A stretch of DNA of 64,000 nucleotides, taken from contig NZ_BOVP01000001.1 of the NCBI RefSeq assembly GCF_018403745.1, positions 310,001-374,000 of the forward strand, written 5' to 3'. The first letter of the stretch is position 1, and each line of letters starts with the position of its first letter. Source of the DNA: Lactococcus formosensis. Its GTDB lineage: Bacteria; Bacillota; Bacilli; Lactobacillales; Streptococcaceae. The position numbers and the translations under genes were made by a program. Shown here in pieces: positions 48,717 through 58,534 of the stretch. The notes beneath the pieces are model-generated. The model did no database searches and had not been told where the DNA came from. It saw only the letters and a program-made list of their open reading frames with translations.

Positions 48717-50804
48717 ATGAATCGAAATACAAACACAACAGTCAAAAGGTCCCTCATTTCGACATTGAAATGGGCTTTAATTCTTATTTTTTCAACAATC
48801 ATCCTGACTTTTGTTGCTGCTGGTGCACTCTTTATCTATTACGCTAAAGATGCCCCAAAATTAGACATGAGTAAATTACAGTCACCACCATCAACTGTAG
48901 TCTATGACAAGGACGAGAAAGTAATTGCCACCCTTGGAGCTGAACAGCGCGATTTGGTACAGACTGATAATATCCCTGTCATGCTCGTTAATGCTGTAAC
49001 CTCGATTGAAGACCGTCGCTTTTTCAATACACGTGGTGTTGACCCAATACGTATTGCTGGTTCTTTAGTTAATAACTTGCGTGGCGGACATATCCAAGGT
49101 GGTTCTACCTTAGATATGCAGTTAATTAAGCTGTCTTTCTTCTCCACAGACTCCGCAGACCAAAACATGAAAGTCAAAATTCAAGAAGCTTGGCTTGCCT
49201 TACAGCTGGACCAAAAATGGTCGAAAGAGCAAATATTTACCGCTTATGTTAATAAAGTCAATATGGCAAATGGTTATTACGGTATGGGCACAGCTTCTCA
49301 AGCTTACTACAACAAACCCTTAACCGAGTTGTCTATCGCACAATTAGCCCTGCTCGCGGGTATGCCACAAGCGCCAAATACTTATAATCCTTATAAAAAT
49401 CCAGAAGCAGCAAAATATCGTCGTGATTTGGTTATCAATTCGATGTACCGTAATGGTAAAATTACGGCGAAGCAAAGAGATGAAGCCATCAATACACCGA
49501 TCGATGATGGTTTGCAAGATTTGAAGAGTGGTGTAAATATCCCTGACTATGCCAATGACTTCATCAATGAGGCCATTAAACAAGCCAGTCGAGAAACAGG
49601 GACAGACGCACCGAATGCTGGGTTAAAGATTTATACCACACTTGACAGCAAAGCGCAGGAAAATCTATTCAACATTGTCAATACCAATGATTCTGTACCA
49701 TTCACTGATGACGAACTTCAAGTTGCTTCAACTTTGATTGATACACAGACAGGTGGCGTTGCTGCCCAAATCGGTGGACGTAAGCAAGAAATCGTTCCTT
49801 TTGGCTCAAATCAAGCTACAGAACCTACTCGTGACTGGGGTTCAACGATGAAACCACTCATCGACTACGCACCAGCTTTTGAAAATGGCATTTATACAAG
49901 CACTGCCCAAACCATTTCTGACTCTGGTCCCTATTTCTATCCCGATGCTCAAAATATTCAATTGAATAACTGGGACAATCAGTATCTGGGAAATATCTCC
50001 GTACGACAAGCTTTAGCACTTTCACGTAATATCCCAGCCATTAAAACTTTAGCTGCTGTAGGACTAGATAATGCGACCGCTTTTGCCAACAAACTCGGAT
50101 TTAAGTATCCTGTAGAAACAGGAAAATATGATGACAAAGGTGACCCTATTTTTGAACCTGGAACTATGACTTTCGCTAATGGGATTTCAAGCAACTCAAG
50201 AAGCAGGGATTCTCAATATGGTGCAAGTTCTGAACGTATGGCTGCTGCCTATGCTGCTTTTTCGAACGATGGTATCTACACAAAACCTTACTATGTTTCG
50301 AAAATTGTGATGCCTGACGGCTCGACAAAGACTTATGAGCCAGAGCGCACACGTGCGATGAAGTCCTCAACTGCTTACCTCATTACCGATATTCTCAAAG
50401 ATGTTATCAAAGGAAATGACGGAACAATACCTGCTCTTTCTACAGGTCTTTATGCGCAAACTCCTGGCCTTCCTGAAGCAGGGAAGACCGGAACTTCCAA
50501 CTACGATGATGCTGAGTATCCAAAAGCACTTGAAACAGCTGGAATCACTCAAGCTCAGCTTCAAGGTGGTTCAATGGCACCAGACGAAAACTTTGTTGGT
50601 TACACACCACAATATTCTATGGCTGTATGGACAGGATATAAAAATAGACTACAGCCTGTCTATGGTGAAAATATGTACGTCGCTGCTAAGGTTTTCAAAG
50701 CAATGATGACGGATTTATATCCTGATCCAACATCAGTTGCAGACTGGCAAATGCCAAGTGATGTCGTAAAACAAGGTTCTGACCTTAGTGTAACAGGAAA
50801 TTAA
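48717..50804 (+). CDS. pbp1A: Class A penicillin-binding protein 1A
   Basis: This bifunctional peptidoglycan synthase has 695 residues from the ATG at 48717. A membrane helix (about 15-45) precedes the GT51 glycosyltransferase domain (EDRRFFNTRGVD, RGGHIQGGSTLDMQL). The transpeptidase domain has the active-site STMK (RDWGSTMKP), SSN (NGISSNSRS) and KTGTS motifs. The ATG has no ribosome site; an in-frame ATT at 48687 lies nine bases after GAGG at the recU stop and would add ten residues (IPTNKRKKSK). Confidence 0.93.
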   Translation: MNRNTNTTVKRSLISTLKWALILIFSTIILTFVAAGALFIYYAKDAPKLDMSKLQSPPSTVVYDKDEKVIATLGAEQRDLVQTDNIPVMLVNAVTSIEDRRFFNTRGVDPIRIAGSLVNNLRGGHIQGGSTLDMQLIKLSFFSTDSADQNMKVKIQEAWLALQLDQKWSKEQIFTAYVNKVNMANGYYGMGTASQAYYNKPLTELSIAQLALLAGMPQAPNTYNPYKNPEAAKYRRDLVINSMYRNGKITAKQRDEAINTPIDDGLQDLKSGVNIPDYANDFINEAIKQASRETGTDAPNAGLKIYTTLDSKAQENLFNIVNTNDSVPFTDDELQVASTLIDTQTGGVAAQIGGRKQEIVPFGSNQATEPTRDWGSTMKPLIDYAPAFENGIYTSTAQTISDSGPYFYPDAQNIQLNNWDNQYLGNISVRQALALSRNIPAIKTLAAVGLDNATAFANKLGFKYPVETGKYDDKGDPIFEPGTMTFANGISSNSRSRDSQYGASSERMAAAYAAFSNDGIYTKPYYVSKIVMPDGSTKTYEPERTRAMKSSTAYLITDILKDVIKGNDGTIPALSTGLYAQTPGLPEAGKTGTSNYDDAEYPKALETAGITQAQLQGGSMAPDENFVGYTPQYSMAVWTGYKNRLQPVYGENMYVAAKVFKAMMTDLYPDPTSVADWQMPSDVVKQGSDLSVTGN

Positions 50805-50807
50805 TTT

Positions 50808-51434
50808 ATGAAAATCGAGAAAATCGTTAGTGAAATTGCTCAGGAAAATGCTTATATCCTGAGCAATTCTGCTTTGAGTATACTTATTGATCCTGGAAGT
50901 CAACCAGAAAAAATTATTGAAAAACTCCACGAAATTGACAAACCTTTAACTGCTATTCTCCTCACGCATGCACATTTTGACCACATTATGGGACTCGATG
51001 CTCTCAAGGAAGCATATCCCAAAGCTAAAGTCTATCTGCATGCAAATGAAAAAGAGTGGCTAAAAAAACCCGAGCTCAATGCTTCAGCCTTAATGATGCC
51101 TTCACCTGTCATTTGTAAGAGTGATGCAGATGAATATTATGACTGTGATACCCCTTATAATCTCTCTGGGCTGAGTTTCCACGTGCGTCATACTCCTGGG
51201 CATTCTACCGGAGGGATCAGTCTGGTTTTTGAAGAAGAAAAACTTGTTTTTTCTGGTGACGCACTTTTTGCCGATGCAATTGGAAGAACAGACCTCCCCA
51301 CTGGAAATCACAGTCAACTACTGCAATCTATTGAGGAGAAACTTTTTACACTTCCCGAAGACTATACAGTTTATCCTGGGCACGGTCCAAGAACGACAAT
51401 CGGAAAAGAAAAGCTTTATAATCCATTTTTCTAA
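50808..51434 (+). CDS. MBL-fold metallohydrolase (glyoxalase II-like)
   Basis: This 208-residue protein has the zinc-binding motif HAHFDH near residue 57, later His ligands in HTPGHSTGG and YPGHGP, and the Asp in FSGDALFADAIGRTDL. It belongs to the YcbL/glyoxalase II-like group. The substrate is unknown. It starts four bases after the pbp1A stop and is probably in that operon. Confidence 0.88.
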   Translation: MKIEKIVSEIAQENAYILSNSALSILIDPGSQPEKIIEKLHEIDKPLTAILLTHAHFDHIMGLDALKEAYPKAKVYLHANEKEWLKKPELNASALMMPSPVICKSDADEYYDCDTPYNLSGLSFHVRHTPGHSTGGISLVFEEEKLVFSGDALFADAIGRTDLPTGNHSQLLQSIEEKLFTLPEDYTVYPGHGPRTTIGKEKLYNPFF

Positions 51435-51436
51435 TA

Positions 51437-51461
51437 TAAAAAAGCCCATAGGGGCTTTTTT
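51437..51461 (+). terminator. Terminator of the recU-pbp1A-metallohydrolase operon
   Basis: AAAAGCCC-ATAG-GGGCTTTTTTATT is a clear intrinsic terminator just after the metallohydrolase stop. Confidence 0.9.
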
Positions 51462-51497
51462 ATTAGGTTTAATAAACTTCTAGAAATTTTACTCAAT

Positions 51498-51533
51498 AAA
51501 AAATATCTCTACTTGAGAGAGATATTTTTTTAT
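51498..51533 (-). terminator. Terminator of the autolysin gene
   Basis: AAAAATATCTCT / AGAGAGATATTTTT pairs around ACTTG with T and A runs on both sides, so it may act in both directions between two convergent genes. Confidence 0.85.
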
Positions 51534-52459
51534 TATACAGATAATGTTTGTCCAGGATAGATATTCCCTGTGATACCGTTTATTGCAGCAAGATCATCTG
51601 CTGTTCTTCCATAAGCAGAAGCAATTGATGTTAATGTATCGCCTGATTGGACAGTGTAAGAGCTATAAACGGTACTTGTAGCCATCGTTGTAGCACTTGT
51701 AGTTGATGTGGTCGTTGCAGTAGTTCCAGCTGATGGAATTTGGAGGACTTGGCCTTGCATGATATGATCTATAGCTGAAAGACCATTTTGTGAGAGGATC
51801 GCATCCATTGACACACCATAATGTTCTGCAATATCGTAGACTGTATCACCTTCATGAACAGTATAGGTTTGTGTACCATATGAGCTTGTATCGGTAGAAG
51901 TTGTAGTTGTCACATAGCTTGTTGTTGAAGTTGTGGCTACTTCTCCACCATCATAAGCTGTTAATCCATACTGTGCAATAACTGCATTTAATTTTGAAGC
52001 ATAATTTGGATCTGTGGCATAGCGTCCTTGCAACCAAGCAGTTGCATCTTGATAAGAGCTTGTATTTTCACGCCAAACACCTGAATACAAGAAAGATCCA
52101 CGTAATAAACGTGCTTGTGCTGCACAAGCCTCCGCAACTGAAGCATAAGCTTGGAAAGGCTCCACGACATTATGCATTTGTCCGTCAAGAAATTCTTGGG
52201 TAGGCAAATAAACTGGATTTCCTGAAGTGTATTTCACTCCAAAAATATTGTTATAGTTCACAGCCAATGCACTTTGTCCCGCACTACTTTCCAAAATACC
52301 TTGGGCGATCATAACTGATGGATAAAGACCATACTCGTTTGCGACTGGAGTTGCTGCTTCAGCCAATTCTTGTACTGACATTGCTTGAGCTTTTACAGCC
52401 CCAAGGCTTGTAAGAGCTACAGCTGCTGCGCCAAATAAAAATTTGTGTTTTGTATTCAT
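51533..52459 (-). CDS. Peptidoglycan hydrolase, GH73 glucosaminidase with two LysM domains
   Basis: This secreted 308-residue autolysin has a signal peptide ending near AVKAQA (residue 26). A GH73 N-acetylglucosaminidase domain follows (about 28-170), with the catalytic Glu in QGILESSAGQS. Two LysM domains (YTVHEGDTVYDIAEHYG, YTVQSGDTLTSIASAYG) are separated by Ser/Thr-rich linkers. Related lactococcal enzymes are the Acm autolysins, which bind wall GlcNAc and help cell separation; the exact paralogue is not clear. Confidence 0.9.
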   Translation of the reverse strand: MNTKHKFLFGAAAVALTSLGAVKAQAMSVQELAEAATPVANEYGLYPSVMIAQGILESSAGQSALAVNYNNIFGVKYTSGNPVYLPTQEFLDGQMHNVVEPFQAYASVAEACAAQARLLRGSFLYSGVWRENTSSYQDATAWLQGRYATDPNYASKLNAVIAQYGLTAYDGGEVATTSTTSYVTTTTSTDTSSYGTQTYTVHEGDTVYDIAEHYGVSMDAILSQNGLSAIDHIMQGQVLQIPSAGTTATTTSTTSATTMATSTVYSSYTVQSGDTLTSIASAYGRTADDLAAINGITGNIYPGQTLSV

Positions 52460-52641
52460 TTTAAAAACTCCATAAATAAAATATTCATTATTCCTAAGTA
52501 TATACTATTTATTATCTAATGTAAAACTATATAACCCTTGATATTATATTTTTATAGCGTTCATTCGCTTTTTTTATGTAAAACTGATAAAGTAGGTTTT
52601 ATAATAAGAAGCAGGATCATCAAAGATAAAAGGAGAACTTT

Positions 52642-53562
52642 ATGTCTAAAATTTATGAAAACATTACTGAACTTATTGGTCAAACACCCATTATTAAACT
52701 TCGAAATCTTCCTGAAGACAGTGCGGAAGTTTATGTTAAGCTCGAGGCATTTAATCCTGGAGGCTCTGTAAAAGATCGCATTGCACTCAATATGATTCGT
52801 CAAGCAGAGCGTGATGGGCTTCTAAAAGCAGGGGGAACCATTATTGAGCCGACTTCTGGTAATACAGGTATTGGGCTTGCCTTTGTTGGCGCTGCTTTAG
52901 GCTACAAGGTTGTAATTGTCATGCCAGAAACATTCTCACTCGAACGCCGCAAATTGATTCAAGCTTATGGTGCCGAACTTATTTTAACTCCTGCTGCTGG
53001 AGGGATGAATGAAGCCATTGCCACAGCAGAACGTCTTGCAGAAGAAAAAGGCTGGTTCCTCCCCCTTCAATTTGACAATCCGGCTAATCCAGCTGCCCAT
53101 GAAGCCACAACAGCTGTAGAAATACTAGAAGCTTTCGGCGAAACCGGGTTAGACGCTTTCGTGGCCGGTGCTGGTACCGGGGGTACTATTTCTGGTGTCA
53201 CACATGTGCTGAAAAAATCTAATCCTAAGCTCAAAAGTTATGCCGTAGAACCTGCAAGCTCTCCTGTCTTAACAGGCGGTCAACCACAGCCACATAAACT
53301 TCAAGGGATTGGTGTTCCATTTATCCCGAAAGCATTGGATACTTCTTCTTATGATGAAGTAATTGATGTCCCGGTGGAAGAAGCTTTTGCTACTGCTCGC
53401 AAAATTGGTTTTAGTCAAGGTTTCCTTGTAGGGATCTCAAGTGGTGCAGCGATTTGGGCTGCCCTTGAAGTAGCTAAGGAGTTAGGAAAAGGCAAAAAAG
53501 TCTTGACCTTGTCTGCAGACAATGGCGAACGCTATCTCTCTACCGAACTGTATGATTTTTAA
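52642..53562 (+). CDS. cysK: Cysteine synthase A (O-acetylserine sulfhydrylase)
   Basis: CysK makes L-cysteine from O-acetylserine and sulfide with PLP. The 306 residues contain the PLP-lysine motif NPGGSVKDR (Lys near residue 42), the substrate loop TSGNTGIG, the phosphate-binding GTGGTISG near 180 and [17 protein letters not shown] precedes the ATG and TATAAT lies about 40 bases upstream. It is divergent from the autolysin gene and monocistronic. Confidence 0.95.
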   Translation: MSKIYENITELIGQTPIIKLRNLPEDSAEVYVKLEAFNPGGSVKDRIALNMIRQAERDGLLKAGGTIIEPTSGNTGIGLAFVGAALGYKVVIVMPETFSLERRKLIQAYGAELILTPAAGGMNEAIATAERLAEEKGWFLPLQFDNPANPAAHEATTAVEILEAFGETGLDAFVAGAGTGGTISGVTHVLKKSNPKLKSYAVEPASSPVLTGGQPQPHKLQGIGVPFIPKALDTSSYDEVIDVPVEEAFATARKIGFSQGFLVGISSGAAIWAALEVAKELGKGKKVLTLSADNGERYLSTELYDF

Positions 53563-53633
53563 TTCTTAAACTCTTAACTTAAGAGAAAAATCAATAGTTG
53601 TATTTTAGCCAACTCTTTGCTTAAACAACAGAT

Positions 53634-53666
53634 AAAAAAGCTCCGACACTTAATCGGGGCTTTTAT
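53634..53666. terminator. Bidirectional terminator between cysK and the cysteine desulfurase gene
   Basis: AAAAGC(T)CCGA...TCGG(G)GCTTTT forms a stem with T runs on both strands between two convergent genes. Confidence 0.85.
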
Positions 53667-53673
53667 TCTTTTA

Positions 53674-54846
53674 TCAATTCGCCACTTTAAGCATTTCTTG
53701 ATAAATGTTGCGGAAGATTGTAAGAAAGGCTTCAATCTCTAACATATTATTTGTATGGTCCAGACTGACACGTACAGCGCTGGTTGCAAGATCAGGTTTG
53801 ACATGCATCGCCATGAGTGTACCGGCAGCAGCATTTTTCTTAGAAGAACAGGCAGATGTTGTTGAGATGAAAATCTCATGTTTTTCAAAAGCATGAACAA
53901 CAACTTCTCCTCTCACTCCGCGAATTCCAAAGGTCAATATATTTGGTGCGAAGTCATCCATTTCCGAAAAGAGGATAATTTTTTCTTGATTAGAGAGTTC
54001 TTCGAAGATGACCGCTTTCATTTGCCAAATTTTTTCAACTTTATGATCAAAATCTGATAATGCAAGACGAAGCGCCTTAGCTGTAGCAGCGATACCAGCC
54101 ACATTTTCAGTCGTCGAACGCTTGTTATTTTCCTGACCACCGCCATGTAAAAGAGGGGCTAGGCGTTTTCCTGATTTGATGTAAAGGAAACCTACTCCTC
54201 GTGGACCATGGAATTTATGTGCTGAAAATGTTGCAAAGTCCACACGTTCCAACATAAAGTCCTCAACAGCTATTTTACCAATGGCTTGGACAGCATCAAT
54301 GTGGAAAGAAATGGTAGGACGATTTTCCAAGAGTTTAGCGATTTCTTTAATTGGTTGAATAGAGCCTATCTCGTTATTTACGGCCATGACAGATACCAAA
54401 ATTGTATCTTCGCGGATTAATGCCTCAAGTTCTGAAACTTTAACAAATCCCCGTTCATCAACAGGTGCTTCATCAATCTCAAAGCCTTGCGTAGCTAACC
54501 ATGCTGCAGTATTTTTAACTGCAGGATGTTCTATGGCTGAGATAATGATGTGCTTCCCAAATCTTTCTTTTTCATATGCCACACCTTTTAAGACCCAGTT
54601 ATCGCCTTCTGTTCCACCGCTGGTGAAGAAAATTTCCTCGGATTTAACATGAAGTAAATCCGCAATCTGGCGGCGTGAAGCGTCCAAAAGACGTGTTGCA
54701 GTCGTTCCTAAACTGTGCAAGCTCGAGGGATTTCCCATAATTTTAGTGGCTACATCTGTATATGTACGTAAAACTTCTGGATTTATAGCTGTAGTAGCTG
54801 AATTATCAAAGTAAATGATTTTAGTTTCCCCATTTCTGAATAACAT
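53674..54846 (-). CDS. Cysteine desulfurase (NifS/IscS-like)
   Basis: This 390-residue PLP enzyme removes sulfur from cysteine for Fe-S clusters or thiolated tRNA. The N-terminus is YFDNSATTAINPEVL, the PLP lysine is in FSAHKFHGPRG near residue 205, and the active-site Cys is in STTSACSSKK near 330. It is a group I (IscS/NifS) type. AAGGAAG lies before the ATG. Convergent with cysK, so cysteine-making and cysteine-using genes are neighbours. Confidence 0.92.
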   Translation of the reverse strand: MLFRNGETKIIYFDNSATTAINPEVLRTYTDVATKIMGNPSSLHSLGTTATRLLDASRRQIADLLHVKSEEIFFTSGGTEGDNWVLKGVAYEKERFGKHIIISAIEHPAVKNTAAWLATQGFEIDEAPVDERGFVKVSELEALIREDTILVSVMAVNNEIGSIQPIKEIAKLLENRPTISFHIDAVQAIGKIAVEDFMLERVDFATFSAHKFHGPRGVGFLYIKSGKRLAPLLHGGGQENNKRSTTENVAGIAATAKALRLALSDFDHKVEKIWQMKAVIFEELSNQEKIILFSEMDDFAPNILTFGIRGVRGEVVVHAFEKHEIFISTTSACSSKKNAAAGTLMAMHVKPDLATSAVRVSLDHTNNMLEIEAFLTIFRNIYQEMLKVAN

Positions 54847-55019
54847 TTAGCAGCTTCCTTAGCTTAAATAAAAGAAAGCTTTTTTCATCCTTACATTCTA
54901 TCACTTTTTTCGCGCTTTTTACAGCTTGAAAATCGTTAGGAGCACAACTGTTCACCATCATTTAGTTTTCCTATAAATATCGACACGGGATGGAAAACTT
55001 TTAGAATAACATCAACAAT

Positions 55020-55050
55020 AAAAAAATACCATGGTTAACCACGGTATCAG
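55020..55050 (-). terminator. Terminator of hup
   Basis: On the minus strand ATACCGTGG-TTAA-CCATGGTAT is followed by TTTTTTATTG. Confidence 0.85.
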
Positions 55051-55065
55051 TATTTCTACGCTAGA

Positions 55066-55341
55066 TTATTTAACAGCGTCTTTCAAAGCTTTACCAGCTT
55101 TAAATGCAGGAACTGTAGTTGCTGCGATTTGGATAGCTGCACCAGTTTGTGGGTTGCGTCCTTCGCGAGCTGCACGTTCACGAGTTTCGAAAGTACCGAA
55201 ACCGATAAGTTGAACTTTTTCTCCTTTTGCGAGGAATTCAGTTACTGATTCACCGAAAGCGTTAACTGCTTTTTCAGCATCTTTTTTAGTCAATCCAGCT
55301 TTTGCTGCAACTTCAGCAATAAGATCTTGTTTGTTAGCCAT
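55066..55341 (-). CDS. hup: DNA-binding protein HU
   Basis: HU is the main nucleoid protein of lactococci. The 91 residues are [20 protein letters not shown], a flanking helix, [21 protein letters not shown] (the DNA-bending arm) and [13 protein letters not shown]. The ATG at 55341 gives the standard length; the longer frame would begin six residues earlier. GGAGG lies eleven bases upstream. Confidence 0.97.
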   Translation of the reverse strand: MANKQDLIAEVAAKAGLTKKDAEKAVNAFGESVTEFLAKGEKVQLIGFGTFETRERAAREGRNPQTGAAIQIAATTVPAFKAGKALKDAVK

Positions 55342-55458
55342 TTTAAAAATGTCCTCCATATTTTGTTTTACCTGTTCTTATTAGGCACTTTTCATTTTAT
55401 CAAATGTTGTGTCCCTTTGCAAGCCTAAACAGCGTTTTTCTGCGGTTTTTAGCTGATT

Positions 55459-56043
55459 TTAAGGTTGAATCATCAAATTAAAAGTAAAGTTTCCACTGAC
55501 TAAATCTAGCTGATTTGCTTTTAAGTATAAGTTATCTGCTAAGGCAAGTTGTGGTAAATGTAATATGACTTGGTCCTTCGTCGGCAAAACTTCGACAAAG
55601 TTTGGAAGTTTAATACTTGACTTCACATAAGCGAGAACAGCGCTTGTAGGTAAGTTCAATGTCCCTGCCGAGACGTTCTTCACTTGAAGCGCAACAGAAC
55701 CATCATTTAAAGCCAGAGGTTCGAAATAGATATAGAGCGGAATTTTTTGACCAAAAAGTTGGTACGAGGCTTCTAATACAGCTTGACTGTTCGATAAATA
55801 GAATTTGTAGCTCATCTCTGATGTCTGAAAATCTTGCAAATAAGTATTAATAAGCTGGTTTAATTGGTTACGATCAGTCGTTATTTTGGCAACTTCTGTC
55901 GTCTCTGTAGGCTTACTTCCTTGTCCTAAAGATTGTTGATCTCGTACATTAAATACGCGACTCGAAATGAAAGCAAAAGTTCCTAGATTAATTGCTAATA
56001 GGGCAAGAAAGAGCCATTTCCAGATTGTTTTTTTATTTTTCAT
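55459..56043 (-). CDS. ypmS: YpmS family protein
   Basis: This 194-residue protein has one N-terminal membrane helix (WLFLALLAINLGTFAFISSRVF) and an extracytoplasmic beta-rich domain typical of YpmS (DUF2140): ITTDRNQLNQLINTYLQDFQ, YIYFEPLALNDGSVALQVKNVSAGTLNLP. It overlaps the ypmR stop by eleven bases. The function is unknown, but a lipid or cell-wall link is suspected from the GDSL lipase partner. Confidence 0.88.
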   Translation of the reverse strand: MKNKKTIWKWLFLALLAINLGTFAFISSRVFNVRDQQSLGQGSKPTETTEVAKITTDRNQLNQLINTYLQDFQTSEMSYKFYLSNSQAVLEASYQLFGQKIPLYIYFEPLALNDGSVALQVKNVSAGTLNLPTSAVLAYVKSSIKLPNFVEVLPTKDQVILHLPQLALADNLYLKANQLDLVSGNFTFNLMIQP

Positions 56044-56857
56044 TGATCACCTGATATTCTTTGAACACTGCATCAGCCATGATTTGATAGCCAATGTTGT
56101 TGGGGTGGAAACTATCTGCTGTATAAAGGAGGTCATTGATTTGGGATTGATTTTCAGAAATACCTTTCTCCCCTCCAATTCCTTTGTAAAGCAAATCATT
56201 AATGGCAATAAAGCTTGTACTTTTCTCTTCTTTTACAGTTTCTTCCGTCGCGATATTCCAATTATTAATGATTGTTTGCAAGGCCGTTATATTAGGAAAA
56301 TTCATATAGAAAGGATTATAAATACCTAAAACATAGACATGAGCCTTAGGATTATTTAGCCGAATAGTATCAAATATTTTTTTCAGTTCTGTTTGATAAT
56401 TGCGCGCAGGTTGCTCAAAATCTTTTTCTTTAAGTTTTGAAAGATGAGCAGCATTATCTCGGATGACTTTCATGACGTCATTGCCACCAACAGTTAAAGT
56501 GATAAAATCCGCATCTTTTATAGCTGCTTGAATATCTCGGCTCTGTATTCTATCGTAGATTTGTGTACTGGTATCACCCGCATGACCAAAGTTTTGTAAC
56601 TCTACTTTTTCTGTGGTTTGGTTTTCTACCTCTTTTGCTAAAAGAGGGACGAAACCACCCTGGCCTGTTGCATCACCAATACCTTCAGTTAATGAGTCTC
56701 CCAACGCCACGTAATTCAAGGTATTATTTTGATTCTGTACTTCTTCTTTTAAACGGTTGCCAGCTGGAGCACTCAGCAAAGAAAGCAAACAGAATACAAG
56801 TAAACTTGCTAGCAAAAAGCCAGCAAGTTCAAGAATAATTTTCAGTTTTTTATTCAT
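56033..56857 (-). CDS. ypmR: SGNH/GDSL-family lipase or esterase (YpmR-like)
   Basis: This 274-residue extracytoplasmic hydrolase has a membrane anchor (about 8-28) and the four SGNH blocks: GDSLTEGIGD (Ser), GHAGDTS (Gly), TVGGNDVM (Asn) and DSFHPNNIG (Asp-His). The ATG at 56857 overlaps the degV stop by eight bases, indicating coupling. With degV and ypmS it forms the conserved degV-ypmR-ypmS cluster. The substrate is likely an acyl or acetyl ester of membrane or wall. Confidence 0.9.
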   Translation of the reverse strand: MNKKLKIILELAGFLLASLLVFCLLSLLSAPAGNRLKEEVQNQNNTLNYVALGDSLTEGIGDATGQGGFVPLLAKEVENQTTEKVELQNFGHAGDTSTQIYDRIQSRDIQAAIKDADFITLTVGGNDVMKVIRDNAAHLSKLKEKDFEQPARNYQTELKKIFDTIRLNNPKAHVYVLGIYNPFYMNFPNITALQTIINNWNIATEETVKEEKSTSFIAINDLLYKGIGGEKGISENQSQINDLLYTADSFHPNNIGYQIMADAVFKEYQVINEK

Positions 56858-57686
56858 AATCAATCATAACAGCCCAAGCACCCGGTCCTGTATGAGTAGC
56901 AATGGTAGAGTTCGTATCTAAGATAGAAATAGGTTTTTCTACAAATTTTTGCAAAGCTTCCTTCGCTTTATTAGAAAAATCAAGACCTTCTACATGTGAA
57001 ATACCAATCTCACGAATCTTGCGCCCAGAGCTTGCGATATGTTCTACTGTTTCATCTAACCATTTTGTAAAGGTCTTATTTCCACGTCCTCGTGTCATTA
57101 CACCCAACTCACGGTTTTTAAGCTCCATCACGATACGTACATGCAAAAGACTTCCTACGATCCCTGTTGTACGACTGATACGTCCTCCTTTAACCAGGTT
57201 TTCGAGCGTCGAAATCCCAATAAAAAGTTCTGTATTTTCACGTACATGATTTATTCTCTCTAAGATTTCTTCTTTTCCGAGACCTTCTTTAGCTAATCGT
57301 GCAGCTTCCACTACTTGGAATTTTAAACCTTGGTCCGTGAAATCACTATCAAGAACTGTTACATCACGACCAGAAAGCATCGCTCCTTGACGCGCTGCTT
57401 GTACTGTACCGCTTAAACTTTCAGTGATATGGATGGAAATAATCGCATCTTCTTCGCTGGCAATTTCTTCATATTTTTCTGCAAAGACCCCTACAGGAGG
57501 CTGGCTTGTTTTAGGCAACGCCTTTGAAGCCTTCATTTTTTCCATAAATGAGTCCAAGGGTAAGTCTGAATCAAGGTAAGTTGTACCGTCAATAGTTACC
57601 GATAATGGAACTACAGTAATATCAAGTTCTTCTACTAATTCTGGTTCAATCGTTATTGATGAATCTGTCACAATTTTAATTGTCAT
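56850..57686 (-). CDS. DegV family fatty-acid-binding protein
   Basis: DegV/FakB proteins present fatty acids to the kinase FakA. The 278 residues start IKIVTDSSITIEPELVEELD, have the PKTSQPPVGVFAEKYEE loop and the ISIHITESLSGTVQAARQGA segment, and GRISRTTGIVGSLLHVRIV in the C-domain. The gene heads the operon with ypmR and ypmS. Confidence 0.93.
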   Translation of the reverse strand: MTIKIVTDSSITIEPELVEELDITVVPLSVTIDGTTYLDSDLPLDSFMEKMKASKALPKTSQPPVGVFAEKYEEIASEEDAIISIHITESLSGTVQAARQGAMLSGRDVTVLDSDFTDQGLKFQVVEAARLAKEGLGKEEILERINHVRENTELFIGISTLENLVKGGRISRTTGIVGSLLHVRIVMELKNRELGVMTRGRGNKTFTKWLDETVEHIASSGRKIREIGISHVEGLDFSNKAKEALQKFVEKPISILDTNSTIATHTGPGAWAVMIDYE

Positions 57687-57853
57687 ATTTTCTCCAAATC
57701 AAAATAAAAAGACTTCGATTTCTTTTCTAAACAATCTATGTTAATATATATTAATATTATACCAAATGAACTGCAATTTCGCTAATGCTCTTTTTCAAAT
57801 TTATAAATATTTTGATTTTGGAAAGCGAAATTATTGTGGAAAGAAGGAGATCA

Positions 57854-58507
57854 ATGGAAAAGCCAGCTTCTCGTGCTTATCAAATTGTCGACCAGGTCTT
57901 TAATGCCATCACACATGGGATAGGAACTGGTCTTGCTATTACAGGACTTGTTTTACTCATCCTTAAGGGAGTAGCCAATCACTCACCGATACAGATTGTT
58001 GCCTTTTCAATCTATGGTGCCTCTCTTGTACTGCTTTTTCTCTTTTCAACTTTGGCACATAGTCTTCACTTTACACGCGCCCAAAAAGTTTTTCAAGTTT
58101 TTGATCATAGCGGTATCTTTTTACTCATCGCTGGGACTTATACACCTTACTGCCTCGTTACTTTAGGAAATTGGTTAGGCTGGGGGATGTTAGCACTTGT
58201 TTGGCTCTGTGCAATCTTAGGAATCGTCGTTACAGCTATCTATCTTCCACGATGGAACACAGTACCTCGTGGCTCAACTGTTCTTTATATCGTTATGGGA
58301 TGGGTTATTCTTTTTGCTATTTACCCTCTCTGGCAACTTCTTCCTGCCTATGGCTTCTGGTTTTTAGTTGGAGGAGGGGTGATCTACTCTGTCGGCGCTA
58401 TTATTTATCGTTACAAATTCCCCTTCGCTCACGTGGTTTGGCATCTTTTTGTTCTGGGTGCCGCAATGCTGATGTGGTTCTCCATCTATGGTTATGTTGG
58501 CTCATAA
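57854..58507 (+). CDS. Hemolysin III family (YqfA/PAQR-type) membrane protein
   Basis: This 217-residue protein has seven membrane helices and the PAQR-like metal site: Ser/Asp/His pattern ITHGIGTGL, LAHSLHF, FDHSGIFLLIAGTYTP and HVVWHLFVLGAA. The ATG at 57854 has AAGGAG at good spacing; the upstream in-frame extension is not conserved-looking. Role: membrane homeostasis is suggested for this family; hemolysis is doubtful. Confidence 0.88.
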   Translation: MEKPASRAYQIVDQVFNAITHGIGTGLAITGLVLLILKGVANHSPIQIVAFSIYGASLVLLFLFSTLAHSLHFTRAQKVFQVFDHSGIFLLIAGTYTPYCLVTLGNWLGWGMLALVWLCAILGIVVTAIYLPRWNTVPRGSTVLYIVMGWVILFAIYPLWQLLPAYGFWFLVGGGVIYSVGAIIYRYKFPFAHVVWHLFVLGAAMLMWFSIYGYVGS

Positions 58508-58508
58508 G

Positions 58509-58534
58509 AAAAACGCTATTTATAAACAGCGTTT
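58509..58534 (-). terminator. Terminator of dnaE
   Basis: On the minus strand AACGCT...AGCGTT closes around the stop codon region and is followed by TTTTCTTAT. Confidence 0.65.
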